From assembly GCF_000143415.4 (NCBI RefSeq), contig NW_003314344.1, positions 795,279 through 859,278 of the forward strand: 64,000 nucleotides of DNA. Reading direction: 5' to 3'. Every line of letters starts with the position of its first letter. Position 1 is the stretch's first letter. This DNA is from Selaginella moellendorffii. Its lineage: Eukaryota > Streptophyta > Lycopodiopsida > Selaginellales > Selaginellaceae. Made by a program: the position numbers and the translations under genes. This document shows, piece by piece, positions 43,457-56,214 of this stretch. The notes under the pieces were generated by a model that worked only from the letters and a program-made list of their open reading frames with translations, had not been told where the DNA came from and searched no databases.

Positions 43457-46400
43457 TCAGAAACCATCGACTTGGCTGCTTTGTGATTCCGCGTCCGCGT
43501 GAAGTGGTCGAGTGCAAACTTGCTTGAGAACGTCGTTCAACCCGCGCTGGCACCTGCAAAGCACAGAATCTCAACAACAAAGAACGAAAGAAAAGAACCA
43601 AGGTTGGCGACGTTACCTCCATGGCATATGATCCAGGAACATCGAGGGAGACACCACGAGGTCCCGGAAATCATCTCGGTCTCTCAGGATCGCTCGGTGC
43701 TGTTTCTTCCTCCGCGCAAACCAAGACGAAGACGCGCCTGGTGCCTCGTCTGGAACACGAACCAGATGAATGACCAAGCCCGGCATCACGAGCTCCACCG
43801 GCCATATCTCTTGCAAGTCCGACCCCGGCTTGAATCCTACGAGACCATTCTCGCCTTGGCCCGGGATCCCATTGCTAAGCAGCTCGCCACTCACTACACC
43901 TCGGAGAAACTCGCCACAAGAACCGAGTTCGTCACCTCGGACATCACCTCGGACATCTCGGGCATCTCGGGTCTTGGAGATTTTATCTCGAGATCCTGCA
44001 TCCAGGGAAGCAACCATCCCGTCAGAACCGTTCTCGTCAACCGTAACCTCCCCGGATACCACCTTGGTCACCTCTAGCTTACCACCGTTACCATTAACAC
44101 TACCATTGGCCGTGGAAACAACCGGCCTTCCCATTACCACGGTCGAGCTGCCATGAGCGCCCTTGGGCATGCCCATGACACAGTGACAAGCATGGTAGCA
44201 AAGAAAGGCTCCACCTTTGAGCTTGTGGCCGCATTTGCCACGCTTGTACTGCGTTGCTCCACCGGGACTTGGATTGGAGTCTTCGTTAGTGGCTCCTCCA
44301 TTGGAAGTTTTGCCAGTGGCCACTCCATTGGAAGCTTTGCCTCGCCTCCATGAGCCGAAGAGCCTTCTGGCCACTCTCGCTATCACTGCCGACTCGGAGG
44401 TGTCCGAGTCCGCTGCTAGAGCTCGAAGCGAGGCCGCGCGGAGCCTCATTAGCGAAGCCACGGACATCCTCGATGCAAACTCGTCGTTATACACAACACT
44501 AAAAGGTGGTGGACGGTCAGGGCAGGATGAAAGAAACTTTCGGCCTACCTTGTTACAAATGGTGAGCACGCTTCTGCGATAACAGCGTCGACACAGGGAA
44601 GAACGCCATATCCGTAAGTGTGTAAGTTTGGAAAGCGGTGCCATAGCTGCTCGAAAAAGAGAAAGAGATTGAAAAAGAAGAGAGGAAAAACTCAAGCATA
44701 CGTACCATCATTCCTGCCATAGCAGCAATCGATCCACCCAGCGAGTGTCCGGTAAATCTCAAAGAAAAGCCTTCACACTTCCCACCGGGACCGAGTATGG
44801 AAGTCAGAAAACCAGTTTTTTTCGATGATCCAGAGCTGCCTGCTAAAGAAATGAAAAAACAAACTTAAACATGAGCAAAGAGTTTTCTTTCGAAACCTGA
44901 AAGCTCGGGATTATCTTCAGGGCTGTCCAGCTCGAAGGCAAGCTCTCTGGCCGCCGCCACCACACCGGCATGGCCATAGTGAGGATTTGACGACGAGATT
45001 TCACGCTTTGCTGTGTCAGACAAATGACCAGACCTGCGTAGAGTATCAAACTTGTAGGGAATGAGAGCGAGAGCACTACTTACATGAACAATCCTTGAAA
45101 ATCAGTGTCGGCAAGGATGCATTCACGTCCCAGGCCATCTGTGAGAAGATCCTCCGGTGTTTCAGTCCCACGAACAGCGACAACAACCAACTTGAGTTCC
45201 TTCAACTCAATCACGAAGTAGACTGTCTCTCGGTTTCTCTGAAATAGTGAGTGACCAAGTCAGCTCGCGGGAAACTTCTGACGCTACAAACATCAAAACC
45301 TGGTGAATCCTTCCTTTCAAGAGCGCCTCGGCTGGGAGGCGAGCAGCACGAAGGAACGCAGTCGCATGGCCTCGCCACCAATTATCACCGTCGACACTCG
45401 GGCTCCTGCAAGCCAAAGCTTAGTTAGCTGTTTCTCGGAGACGAAAGAAAAACTCGAGCTACCTTCTGCGGTTCCATAAGCTGAGGAGTCCTTGCCGGTA
45501 CATCCAAGCACAGGGAAAGAGTAGCGGTGTGCGTCCAATGTCCAGCAATGGTCCCTGGGAAGATCAGCAAGAGAACCCTTTGAAGCTGAGAGCATTGTTT
45601 TGACAATCGCAAACCGTGTACGCAGCCACGGCATATGGATGGAGAAGAGCAGCTTCTGTGACCAGAGGACCGGGAGCCGGAGGGAGATCTTTCGGAACTG
45701 GAGGCTTGGACTTGCGAGTTCTCAGAAGAGCAACACCTGTAGAAACAAAGAAAGATAATTTAAAAACTTGCTTGCAAGTTCTATCCATGAATCTTTACCA
45801 GCGAGAAACTCGAGATGGCTTGCACCGGCAGCACGGTATGCAACGAGATCGCCTAAAAGTGCTGCCACCGTATCAACCTCGTCTTCATCCATGGTTGTCC
45901 TGGAGATTCATTCACAAGTACTGGATGAGCACACAAGAAAAAAGCGATTTTTCTTTCGCGACTCACAGATATCTCGATCGCCCAAGGCAGCAAAGCAGCT
46001 CTCGAATGCCGCGATCGAAAATCTCGCGGTAGTGAGCGCGCCATGCCTCGTGTTGCATCTCGTAGAGCGACCTCCAAGAGAGCACGTCCGAGCCAACGCA
46101 ACACTGTGCCAAGACGAGCAGCCATGTAGCGATGGGAAGGATGACAAGCGTGTCTCGCAACAATGCCGCCGCGTCAGGGCCTGTGACACGAGAGAGAGAA
46201 GATCCTATAGAGCTAGAACAAAGAGAAGAACACAGTGCTTGATCCTTACCAGGAAAGCAAAAGGATGAACGACCGTTCCTCACAGCCAAGATGGTCAAGT
46301 AGCAAGCTCCTCCTGTTTGGAAGGAGGTGACAAGAACACCAAATCGTCCCCACCATAGCCACCTTCGATACCAAGTCTGTGCTCGAGCAAGAGCACAAGG

Positions 46401-46839
46401 AAGAAAAAAGAGATGAGAATCCACATTGCTTGTTTCTTACCCGTCTCCCAATCCTGATCGCCGCGCTGGTGGCGCCGCTCGTCCTCCTCCGAGAAGCTGG
46501 GACGTGCTCCTCGGCGATCATGGTAACCGCGGTGGCGGCCTGGCACAAGCCAGTGCCCACCACCCAAGCCACTCGCGCGCAAGCGCCGCTAGCAACCAGC
46601 GCCACCGCCACTAGCAGCGATCGTGGGCAGCCGCTGGAGGAGGACGACACCACAGCCATTGCGGTGCCCAGCGCGGAGATGCCCAAGTGGAGCACCAGCG
46701 TGACCACCACCAGCGCCCGGAGCGATCGCAGGAAGCGGCAGCATCCCTTTGACGAGTGGAGGATTTGCTCATCGCCACCGCCGCCACCCTCGTCCTCCTC
46801 CTGGCGCTCCTCGTGGTGGTGGCGGTGGGCATCGGCCAT
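43457..46839 (-). CDS. Class 3 lipase, sn1-DAG-lipase-like, membrane-anchored
   Basis: Serine alpha/beta-hydrolase resembling diacylglycerol lipase and its plant relatives. Exons 46839-46441, 46376-46250, 46180-45967, 45899-45799, 45736-45615, 45554-45463, 45405-45300, 45238-45084, 45033-44897, 44839-44706, 44646-44549, 44498-43617 and 43553-43457 give 887 residues in phase. The amino third has several hydrophobic segments (for example LVVVTLVLHLGISALGTAMA and LVILPIATWLLVLAQC), the multi-pass anchor of DAG lipases. The catalytic part shows TGPLLDIGR, DGDNWWRGHATAFLRAA, LVVVAVRGTETPEDLLTD, the nucleophile elbow FTGHSLGGSIAA (Ser in GHSLG), YGVLPCVDAVIAEACSPFV, and a C-terminal LVVSPSMFLDHMPWR that likely follows the catalytic His region. 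A long low-complexity insert (about 44,300-43,850) precedes it. Substrate specificity is inferred from family. Confidence 0.9.
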
Positions 46840-46983
46840 GGCGGCGGAGGGTGACGGGCAGCCCGAGAAAGCAGCATCGCTGGGCTCTGTTTCACATTTC
46901 CTGGCGCGGTCCACGACCTGGATGCTTCCAATTGGCGATGTGGGTTGGAGGTTAATCGTCCTCCACTTTTATCACGGGGGCCT

Positions 46984-47554
46984 TTATTGGATGTTTATTT
47001 CTTCTCGACTTGGTCGCTGGAACGTAAAGAAGATCTCCTCCAAGCTTTTATGGAAGATCTCTTTCTTTTTTCTTTCCACTCTCTCGCACAGGATCACACC
47101 TGGAAGTGGGAGCAGTGTTGTCGAGTCCTGCGACACAGTCGAAAGCGTCTGGTTGAGGCTGTTCCAGTAAGTGCCATGATCGAGATCCGCCAGCGTTTGG
47201 TTGACTGGAATGGATTCCTCGCTGAGAGTAGCTTCACGCCCTGCGCTCCTGCTGCTACCATCGCCACCACCACCGCCCAGACGATCACAACTTCCTTCTC
47301 TCATCGATTGAAGAGCTCTGGAAACAAAGCAAGCACAAGTTAGAGTAACAAAGACACAACAGCAAGCTTACCTTTTCCTTGTGATGAATCGCTTCCGCCC
47401 GATCACACATAGCTACAAAAAAGCACAATTGGAATGTTAGAATGTGGAAGATCATATTGACACGTACCTGATGAGAGAGATCATAGATGAAACTTCCATC
47501 TTTTCCTGGTGTCCTGGATTTTTGAGGCTTGTACAAGGAAGTAGAATCTTCCAC
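46984..47554 (-). CDS. Hypothetical spliced small gene
   Basis: A possible gene with three exons: about 47,545-47,468 (DSTSLYKPQKSRTPGKDG), about 47,410-47,371 (LCVIGRKRFITRK) and about 47,320-46,984 (ALQSMREGSCDRLGG..., ending EEINIQ). GT-AG borders keep the frame. No ATG is visible at the 5' end, which has an upstream in-frame stop, so an additional exon or a non-gene must be considered. I do not recognise the protein. It lies head-on between the lipase and the ABCG gene. Confidence 0.3.
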
Positions 47555-47722
47555 CTTGTGATTGTGTCAATCTCGGATGTTAAGCATAAACCAAAACGGC
47601 TTCCAGCTTAAGTTGCTTCTTGCCACCACCCCTCGAGAACAGGCCTCTTACGTTACTCCACAGATGGATGGGCCGGACGTTGCCCATAAAAGGAGCTTGC
47701 TCGCTCCAGAGAAGAGCAAACA

Positions 47723-48015
47723 ATGCAGCCTTCCAAACCATTGTTGCTGCTGTTTGTGCTCATCAGATCGACTGTTGCTGCTGCTGCTGCTCATTCTCTG
47801 GACATCCGATCCGTGCTCGAGGCCAGCGATGGAAGCACAAGCATCGGTTTCAGTGTCGTTCACAGGGATGCACCCAGGTCCAAGCTGAGAGACGAGAAGC
47901 TTGCACTAGAGCTTGATTCCGAGTCTTCTCCCACGCACCGTGATGCTGCCTTCAAAGATGTCATCCAGTACGTTCAAGCGCGGCAGGCTCGAGTAGCAAA
48001 ACATCGTCGAAGTAA
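47723..48015 (+). pseudogene. Secreted-protein 5' exon, aspartic-protease prosegment-like
   Basis: ATG at 47,723 after a TATA-like CCCATAAAAGG starts a clear signal peptide (PLLLLFVLIRSTVAAAAA). It is followed by GFSVVHRDAPRSKLRDE, which resembles the prosegment start of plant A1-type aspartic proteases (GF.V.L.HRDSP.SP). A GT donor follows near 48,010. No pepsin-like body (DTGS, DSGT) follows; instead the sequence turns into the PDR transporter amino region. It is either a truncated protease gene whose promoter abuts the transporter, or an unrelated secreted exon. Confidence 0.4.
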
Positions 48016-48080
48016 GCATCACCACCGCCACCACCACCATCACCAGCATCGTAACCATGGAAAAAACGCTGTGACCGGGT

Positions 48081-51000
48081 TTCGAAAAACTTTCAAAGCT
48101 CGATGTCGAGCACAAGCAGAGGATTGTGCAGACGATCATTGGGATTGGCGAAGAAGACAACGAGCTGTTCTTGTCCAAGCTACGGGATAGGATTGACAGG
48201 TATCTCTCGCTCCTGTTTTTGCTTGACTTTTCAAACTAAGATCTCCTACTCTTGTCCAGGGTCGGCTTAAAAGATTGAAGTTCGTTTCAAACACCTTCAT
48301 GTCGTTGGACGCGTTCACGGTGGAAGCAGGGCTTTGCCAACGCTATGGAACACAACACTCAACTGGATAGAGGTTTTAACTCATCTGCCTGTGTCCGATG
48401 TTTCTCAAATCTGCATGCTGCAGAGCATACTGGACATGGTGCGCCTTGTCCCCACCAGGAAAAGATCCCTTACCGTCCTAAACAACATTAGCGGGATAAT
48501 AAAACCATCGAGGTCGGTTTCATGTCCATCTCTTTCCTTGCGTAAATCGGGAGCTTTTCCAGGATAACGCTGCTCCTTGGACCTCCCGGATCTGGAAGAA
48601 GCACATTTCTTCTCGCTCTTTCTGGGAAGCTCAGCGATGACTTGAAGGTCAGACTGAAATGGACCATATTGCACTGCCTAAACTTTAGAATTTGCAGGTA
48701 ACTGGAAGTGTTACCTACAATGGTCATGAATTACACGAGTTTGTGCCTCAACGAACTGCTTCATACACCAGTCAAAATGACGTACACCTGGACGAACTGA
48801 CAGTACGGGAGACATTTGACTTCTCATCGCGCTGTCAAGGTGTTGGCTCTTCATACGGTCGGTATGTTGTTGCTACTAGCTCTACAAACTCCAACTTCTC
48901 TTGCCTGCAACGCAGAAATGTTATCTGAACTGGCCAAGCGTGAGAGAGCAGCAGGAATCAAGCCAGATCCAGATATCGATGCGTTTATGAAAGTATGTGA
49001 TGTTCTGCTCGTGATCCTGACCTGGATTTGTGCTGGCATTTGCAGGCCTCAGCCATTCAAGGCCAAAGAACAAGTATAGTTTCCGACTATGTTCTCAAGG
49101 TACTCTTGTTTTTTTGTTGAGAATGTTCTCAAATTGTATCAACTTATAGATTCTGGGTCTCGACATTTGCGGAGACATCTTTGTGGGGAATGACATGTTG
49201 AGAGGAATTTCCGGAGGTCAGAAGAAAAGAGTCACTACAGGTACTTTATCTTCTTGTTTAGTTTTCTTAATAGCAAAGGTTATAATTGTGCCCAGGGGAG
49301 ATGCTTGTTGGGCCCGTAAAAGCATTTTTCATGGACGAGATTTCTACTGGTCTGGACAGCTCAACAACTTATCAGATTGTCAAGTGTCTCAAGCAATCCG
49401 TTCATGCAACGAGTGGCACTATGGTCATCTCATTACTGCAGCCGGCGCCTGAAACATATGATCTGTTTGACGACGTTATTCTCTTGTCCGAGGGCCAAAT
49501 CGTATACCAAGGACCTCGTACTAATGTTCTTGAATTCTTCGAGGCTCAGGGATTCCGATGTCCAGAAAGAAAAGGCGTCGCTGATTTCCTACAAGAGGTC
49601 TGACTTTAGACTTGGTTTTAAGCTCTACTCACTAGTTCATGCATCAGGTGACTTCGAGAAAAGATCAAAGTCAATACTGGGCATTGGATGAGCCATATTC
49701 ATACGTCTCCGTGGAGGACTTCGTTGAAGCGTTTAAAAAATTTAGCGTGGGTCAGCAACTTGTATCGGAGTTATCACGACCGTTTGACAAGTCAACCAGC
49801 CATCCCGCGGCTCTGGTTACCGAGAAATTCTCATTAACAAACTGGGAACTGTTTCAGGCATGCCTTGCCAGAGAATGGCTGTTGATGAGAAGAAACTCGT
49901 TCCTCTTCATTTTCAAGGCTATACAGGTAACAACTATTGTTTTTTTTTTTTTTTTGCTTTTTATCTCCCAATATTCAACATTCTTATCTCTTTTCCAGAT
50001 TAGCATTGTTTCAGTCATCGGGATGACAGTCTTTTTGCGTACCGAAATGCATCATGAAACCGTCGGGGATGGAAACAAGTACCTTGGTGCTTTGTTTTAT
50101 GGCCTGCTCAACGTAGCCTTCAATGGGATGGCTGAAATGGCCATGACCGTCGTCTATCTTCCAGTTTTCTACAAGCAGAGAGACCTCTTGTTCTATCCTG
50201 CTTGGGCGTATGCACTGCCAGTCATACTTTTGAAAATCCCGGTGTCTGTTATGGACTCTGCAATATGGACCGTCATCACTTACTATGTTATAGGCTTTGC
50301 ACCAGAGGCTAGCAGGTAACTGTTTTCTTTACCTGATGGTTGATTTGCCTACACGGCTATTGCAGGTTTTTCAAGCAGTTCCTCCTCTTCATTTGTCTCC
50401 ATATTATGTCGCTGGGATTGTTTCGCATGGTTGGCGCACTGTCTCGAACTATAGTTGTGGCAAACACTCTAGGCTCTTTCCAGTTCCTGCTTATGTGCGC
50501 ACTAGGAGGCTTTATCTTGTCCAGAGGTAAACATTGTTGGTCGCTTTTCCTTCTCGCTCAGCAAGAATTTTTGTGCAGAGAACATTCCAAATTGGCTAAC
50601 TTGGGGTTACTGGAGTACACCGCTGTCTTATGCGCAGAATGCACTCTCTGCCAACGAGTTTCTTGCCCATCGCTGGCAAAGAGTACATGTTTCTTTGCTG
50701 CTGTTTGTTGTGTTGCTCACCAAAACTTTCGTTGTAGCCTTCTAATTCTTCAGATACTGTTGGAGTTGCTTTCCTTAAATCTCGTGGATTATTTACGAAC
50801 GAGTATTGGTATTGGATTGGCGTTGGAGCTTTGCTTGGGTTCGGAGCTGTGTACAATTTCCTGTACATTGTCGCATTAAGCTATCTTGATCGTAAGTTCT
50901 TTCTTGCGTGTAGTGCAAGTTGCTAACTTGCTGTTTCTGATACCAGCTTTCGAAAATTCTCGGGGAGCTATTTCGGAGGAAAAGACTAAAGACAAAGACA

Positions 51001-53421
51001 TTTCAGTCTCCGAGGCCAGTAAAACCTGGGATAGCGGTACGATTTTCCATTGTTCTTCTTTTCGTTGACACTTTACCTTTGAGCAGTGGAAGGGATGGAA
51101 ATGGCATTGGCAACTAAAACAGGGATGGTGCTGCCGTTTCCTCCCCTGTCAATTTCTTTCTCCCATGTCAACTATTACGTTGACATGCCTTTGGTATGAG
51201 TGCATTTAAGAATTTTCCTTTTGTTTTGACGCATATTCTGGATTGCAAAACAGGAAATGAAGAAGCAAGGAGTGTCTGACGACAAGCTGCAGCTGCTACA
51301 AGACATTACTGGAGCCTTCCGACCAGGAGTTCTTACGGCACTCGTTGGCGTGAGTGGTGCTGGAAAGACAACGTTGATGGACGTCCTTGCAGGCAGAAAG
51401 ACAGGTGGTTACATCGAGGGAAGCATCAATATCTCCGGGTTTCCCAAAAAGCAAGAGACGTTTGCTCGAATCTCTGGATACTGCGAGCAAAATGATATTC
51501 ACTCCCCATATGTGACAGTAAGAGAATCAGTTACTTACTCGGCATGGCTTCGTCTGTCTCAAGAGATTGACAGCAGAACCAGAAAGGTAATTTTTGCGTG
51601 GTCTTATTGTTCTTTTCATTCTCGTAATGGTGGCTGGATTAACTGCAGATGTTTGTTCAAGAAGTCTTAAATCTTGTGGAGCTCACTCCCGTCCAGAATG
51701 GTCTTGTTGGCCTTCCTGGGGTCAACGGGCTTTCCACCGAGCAGAGGAAGCGGCTGACAATTGCAGTGGAGCTTGTTGCGAATCCGTCCATCATTTTTAT
51801 GGATGAACCAACATCGGGATTGGATGCAAGAGCTGCGGCGGTGGTCATGCGCGCCGTCAGAAACACTGTCAAAACCGGCCGAACCGTTGTCTGTACCATA
51901 CATCAACCGAGTATTGATATCTTCGAAATGTTTGATGAGGTACGTAAGACCACATATATTTGCAACTTCTGAGGGAATGACTTGTGAATTGTGAAGCTCT
52001 TGCTGATGAAACGTGGAGGCCAAGTTATCTATGCAGGACCATTGGGAACAAACTCTTGCCATCTGATTGAGTACCTCGAGGTACTCCAAAAGTTAACTTT
52101 CTCTGCCTATCTGACTGACCTTTATGAAATATAGGCCGTCGAGGGAATTCCAAAGATTGGTGATGGCATCAATCCAGCAACTTGGATGCTAGATGTAACG
52201 TCTCAAACTGTCGAGAGCCAGCTGAGGATAGACTTCGCCACGATCTACAAGGAATCGTCGCTGTACAAGTAAGCGTTCAGAGTCTTGCATTACGGTGCCT
52301 TGAATCACAATCTAATACACAGGCGCAATGAAGATCTCGTGGAGGAGCTCAGCACTCCGGCTCCTGGTTCTAAGGACTTGTACTTCACGTCAACATTCTC
52401 CCAGACCTTTGTGGAGCAGTGCAAAGCATGCCTGTGGAAGCAGTACTGGTCATACTGGAGAAATCCTCAGTATCAACTTGTTCGCCTCTTCTTCACTGCC
52501 TTCGTCTCGCTTATGTTCGGGGTCATCTTCTGGGGCTGTGGATCCAAAAGGTACACGATCTCCTTTCTTCATTCTTGTTCGTCATACCAAACAAGCTTGC
52601 ATTGCAGGGATACTCAGCAAGACGTCTTCAACGTCATCGGCGTTTTGTATCTGGTAGTTCTCTTCGTAGGAGTGAACAATGCAGCATCTGTGATACCAGT
52701 TGTCGATATAGAACGCACCGTTTATTACCGAGAAAGAGCTGCTGGAATGTATTCTCCGCTGCCATACGCGATCGCCCAGGTACAAGAGTTCTTTCTTTTC
52801 TTTCTTTTCTCATGCGAGTTGACAATGGATTCACAGGTCGTTATTGAGGTCCCTTATCTCTTGACTCAGACAATAATCTTCGGGCTTGTAGTTTATCCAA
52901 TGGTCCAGTTCGAGTGGACAGTCGTCAAGTTCTTCTGGTTCATGTTCTTCTCGTTCTTCAGTTTTTGGTACTTCACGCTCTACGGGATGATGATCCTTGC
53001 TCTCTCTCCGAATGGACAATTCGCTGCCATTATTTCGTCGTTCTTCTATATCATGTGGAACCTCTTCTCGGGATTCCTGATTCCATACTCGGTAAGAGAA
53101 AGACTGGAAAATACTTACTTCGTTAACATGTTTTGCTTTGTACCGATACAGCAAATCCCCGTGTGGTGGCAGTGGTATTACTGGATTTCTCCCGTTGCAT
53201 GGACTCTATACGGCTTGATAACTTCCCAGCTCGGAGACGTGAAATCCTTCATGCAAATACCAGAGCAAGCACCAGTCCGAGTGGAGGATTTTATCAGGGA
53301 CCGGTTCAACTTTCGCTACGACTTTCTGGGCCTCATGGCCGGCGTGCATGTGGCATTTGTCATCCTTTCTATCCTCGTCTTCGCGTTTTGCATCAAGCAC
53401 TTCAACTTTCAGCGGCGTTAA
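48081..53421 (+). CDS. Full-size ABCG (PDR) transporter, amino end damaged
   Basis: Plasma-membrane exporter of the pleiotropic drug resistance type, architecture NBD1-TMD1-NBD2-TMD2. The amino piece [12 protein letters not shown] begins at 48,081 directly after an in-frame TGA (48,072-48,074), and a further frame loss follows DRIDRVGLK near 48,270, so the normal start is missing. From about 48,400 on, all exons splice in phase to the TAA at 53,421. NBD1 has GPPGSGRST with Arg (codon 48,597-48,599) in place of the Walker A Lys, signature [16 protein letters not shown] and Walker [18 protein letters not shown]2 is canonical: [55 protein letters not shown]2 carries PDR signatures [17 protein letters not shown] and [16 protein letters not shown]. 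Domain assignment is certain; whether the gene works is doubtful. Confidence 0.88.
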
Positions 53422-53671
53422 ATAGATACCAGACTAGATTTCTATGCCTGCACGAAATGCAAGCTTCATTAATGAGGAAACAGGTTATCTTGTTTGCTGA
53501 CCTCGGTGTGAGCTCGCAAGATCACAGCCTGGGTTATAATGTGATTTGAGGGAGTCAAAAGAGCTGTATACTATCCTTTAGCCAACGGTTGCAAGTAGAA
53601 AAATCGTCATGGAGCCCAGAAAAAGTTGTAAACGTTTCTGCTCACTACACTGCTAATGGATTTGTTCTTGT

Positions 53672-56097
53672 TTAGAATCCCAAGCCCTGTCAAAAGATTC
53701 TTTTGTTTGGAAACATCTCCTTCCTGTCAACGAGATATAAGCCCAACTCCAAGAAAATAAACAAATCCTTACCAGCGCAGTGTATGCTTGAGCCAGAGCC
53801 AACACAGTTGGATACCTGTCCAGGATGGAAAGAGCTATGTCCTCCGTTACATGCCTTATCTGTAACAAACCACACACAGATAGATGATAAAGCGCCGAAC
53901 ACGGTCGACTTACTTGCATGAGTTGCACCCCGAACACATCTCTCACTCTTTCCTTCTCGACGTCGCTGCAGTGCTCCAGGAACTCCTGGTAGCTCATGCA
54001 TCGCTTGCTTTCACCAGACAAGCCACCTGTCTCACCGCTGTAACGCCTGTTGATTGCATTCGTAAGCTCTCCATATCTGCTTATTGTGTCGTGAGTGTCT
54101 CGTGTCCTCTGGACGTCGAATCCTTCAAGTATTTCGGTTGTCAGAGCTCTGGTTATCGATGATAAACGAGTGAGCCTCAAAGGAAACAAAAAACTCACGC
54201 AGTTTTAATGCTTTCCGCGCCGTCTATCAGATTTGGATCGCCCTCAATAAGATAAATTAACCGGGTTATCCCGCAGCGCTGTTCGCAATGAAAAAAGTTA
54301 CGCTTGGCTGAGCAATGAACGTCGCGCTTACCAATAGTCTTAGTTTCTGCGTCTTGTAACGAGTATCTTTGATTGACGACCACAGGTCATCGACCGCTTT
54401 CCTTTCCACGATGAAGTCCAATACAAACTCCTGCCTCGTGAGCTTGTTGTACGCCACCCACGTAGCGTCTCCAACTGGTAGATGTCTCACCTAAAAAACG
54501 AGGAGAGAAAAAACTCAAACACGAGCACACCACGCATATAATCAAACGCAGCTTACCTCGACATCCACTTTGTATTGTTGTCGCAACCGTTCGGCAAACA
54601 TTGACTTCGAAGTTCTGAAACTCAATGCTTAGAACCACCTCATAAGCATGGCAGGAACGACTTACCCCCTACCACCGCGTGTAAAGCATTCTCTGTCATC
54701 CAAAATCAAGATAACACTGTATACATTAGCGAAACTTTCGCCCTCACTCAGAGGAGGAACAGCAAGACAGGATTTTGTGCTGCCGATGCTTGCTCCAGTT
54801 CCTGCCGTGAAACAGACTTAGAAATTATCCTCCTGGACAAAAATAAAGGCCTACCCGTGACTGGTGTTGCCTGATCTGCAAAGTTGGTAAGAAACGAAAT
54901 AAAAGGTAAGGGACGATTGAGACATGCTATAGAACAAGCCATACCCGCACCATGAAGCCTAGTCTCATTCGATTTTATCTGCCGCTCACACCGCATTATG
55001 GTAGGTGCCTTTGCAGCAGCAGCAACAGCAGCATAAGTTGGACCTGGATTTCGGTTCACAGTGCAAACTGGAGAAGAACTCTGGTTTTGGGACGAGTTTT
55101 GATCTGCGGAAGGAGAAGCATTTGTAGGCTGGGCCTGACTAGAAGTCTGGTTTGATGTTGTGGAAGCATCCAGCAAACCACCTCTCAGGCAACACTCCTT
55201 TGCAGTTTCATGGCCTTCTTCTGTCAGCATGTACCTGTTGCAACACGCATTATCAATTCCAGTGAGGCCACAAAACATGGAGAACGTACTTCGCGGGACA
55301 ACTCGACTTGACAACAAGTCCTTTCGAGATAAGCGTCTTCATGGACGACCAGCCCGAGTACCAGTCCTTGGTAGAGTCACCAAATCGCCCACTCCCAGTT
55401 GAGTTTTTGTTCGATGGCCTGTCTACAGCTTGTGAGCTGACAAAAATACAGGAAAAGAAGGAAGAAAAAACAAGCCAATTCTTACTGAATTTGCATCTTA
55501 GAGAGTCCGCTAAGTTCTGCCGCGTCAATGAGCTCTTGCTTCATCATGTATGACTTCCCTTCGTTTAGAAAGCCTCTGTTCAAACAAAAGCAAAAAGAAT
55601 GGAAGTGATCGATGCATTTTAGAATTAAAGTACCCGTATAAAGTGATTAATAACGCATATGGTGCTGAATTCTTCTGTGGTAAATATCTTCTCGTTGTTT
55701 TCCTCTTCTTCGCTGCGTCAATCTCTCCTGGTCAAGAAAATCACAAGGAAAAAGAGTAGAAAATTCACATACATTGTGAAACATCCTCTTGAGAAGCGTG
55801 CTCCAAACCATCAGCGAAAAAATCCTTGAGCTGCTTGAGCATCCAAGCGCCAATTCCTCTGGAATGGCAACGATCGGACAAGAAAAACGCTAGAAACTCT
55901 GCCACTCACCTGACCTTGGCAGCCTCTTTGAGGGTACAAATCGGCGCCTTGTGATCGCACACATTCCTGTACGCCGTCGTGAATGTGGCATCCAGATTGT
56001 CGCTGAAGCTGGGCTTCTGCATCAGCTCCTCGCGCTTCCAGTAGATGTAGAGCGCCAAGCCCTCGTTCTGCTCGCACGCCACGGGCCTCGTCGCCAT
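53672..56097 (-). CDS. MUS81: MUS81 structure-specific endonuclease
   Basis: Catalytic subunit of the MUS81-EME1 nuclease that cleaves branched DNA (3' flaps, nicked Holliday junctions) during repair and meiotic crossover. ATG at 56,097; first exon to 55,910, spliced to RGIGAWMLKQLKDFF (amino HhH region). Then a winged-helix-like part (GWSSMKTLISKGLV, YMLTEEGHETAKEC), a Ser/Gln/Asn-rich linker, and the ERCC4 nuclease core: VILILDDRE, KVDVEVRHLPVGDATWVA and the catalytic DFIVERKAVDDLWSSIKD (ERKxxxD type), followed by YLIEGDP and a helical region. The last coding exon appears to be only LGLGF and a stop at 53,674-53,672, so the C-terminal helix-hairpin-helix looks shorter than in relatives. Introns are all short. 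Confidence 0.9.
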
Positions 56098-56130
56098 GGC
56101 TGCCAGGAACCCTAAACCCTCCCTTGGCGC
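56098..56130 (-). promoter_or_regulatory. Telo-box repeat upstream of MUS81 start
   Basis: AACCCTAAACCCT at about 56,108-56,120 contains two overlapping telo-box cores (AAACCCTA type), 11 bp before the MUS81 ATG on the transcribed strand's complement. Telo-boxes are enriched in leaders and promoters of plant genes for ribosomes and cell division. Confidence 0.45.
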
Positions 56131-56214
56131 TCAAAGAGACGAGCATATTCCAAAAAATTTGGTATTAAGTACCGTACAATTCCGATAGAGCAATAAAACC
56201 TCCTCTTTGTCTCT

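Noticed and set aside
43770..44582. Thr/Ser/Pro-rich plus-strand frames opposite the lipase
   Set aside because: They are antisense to the low-complexity insert of the lipase's large exon, which splices in phase on the minus strand.
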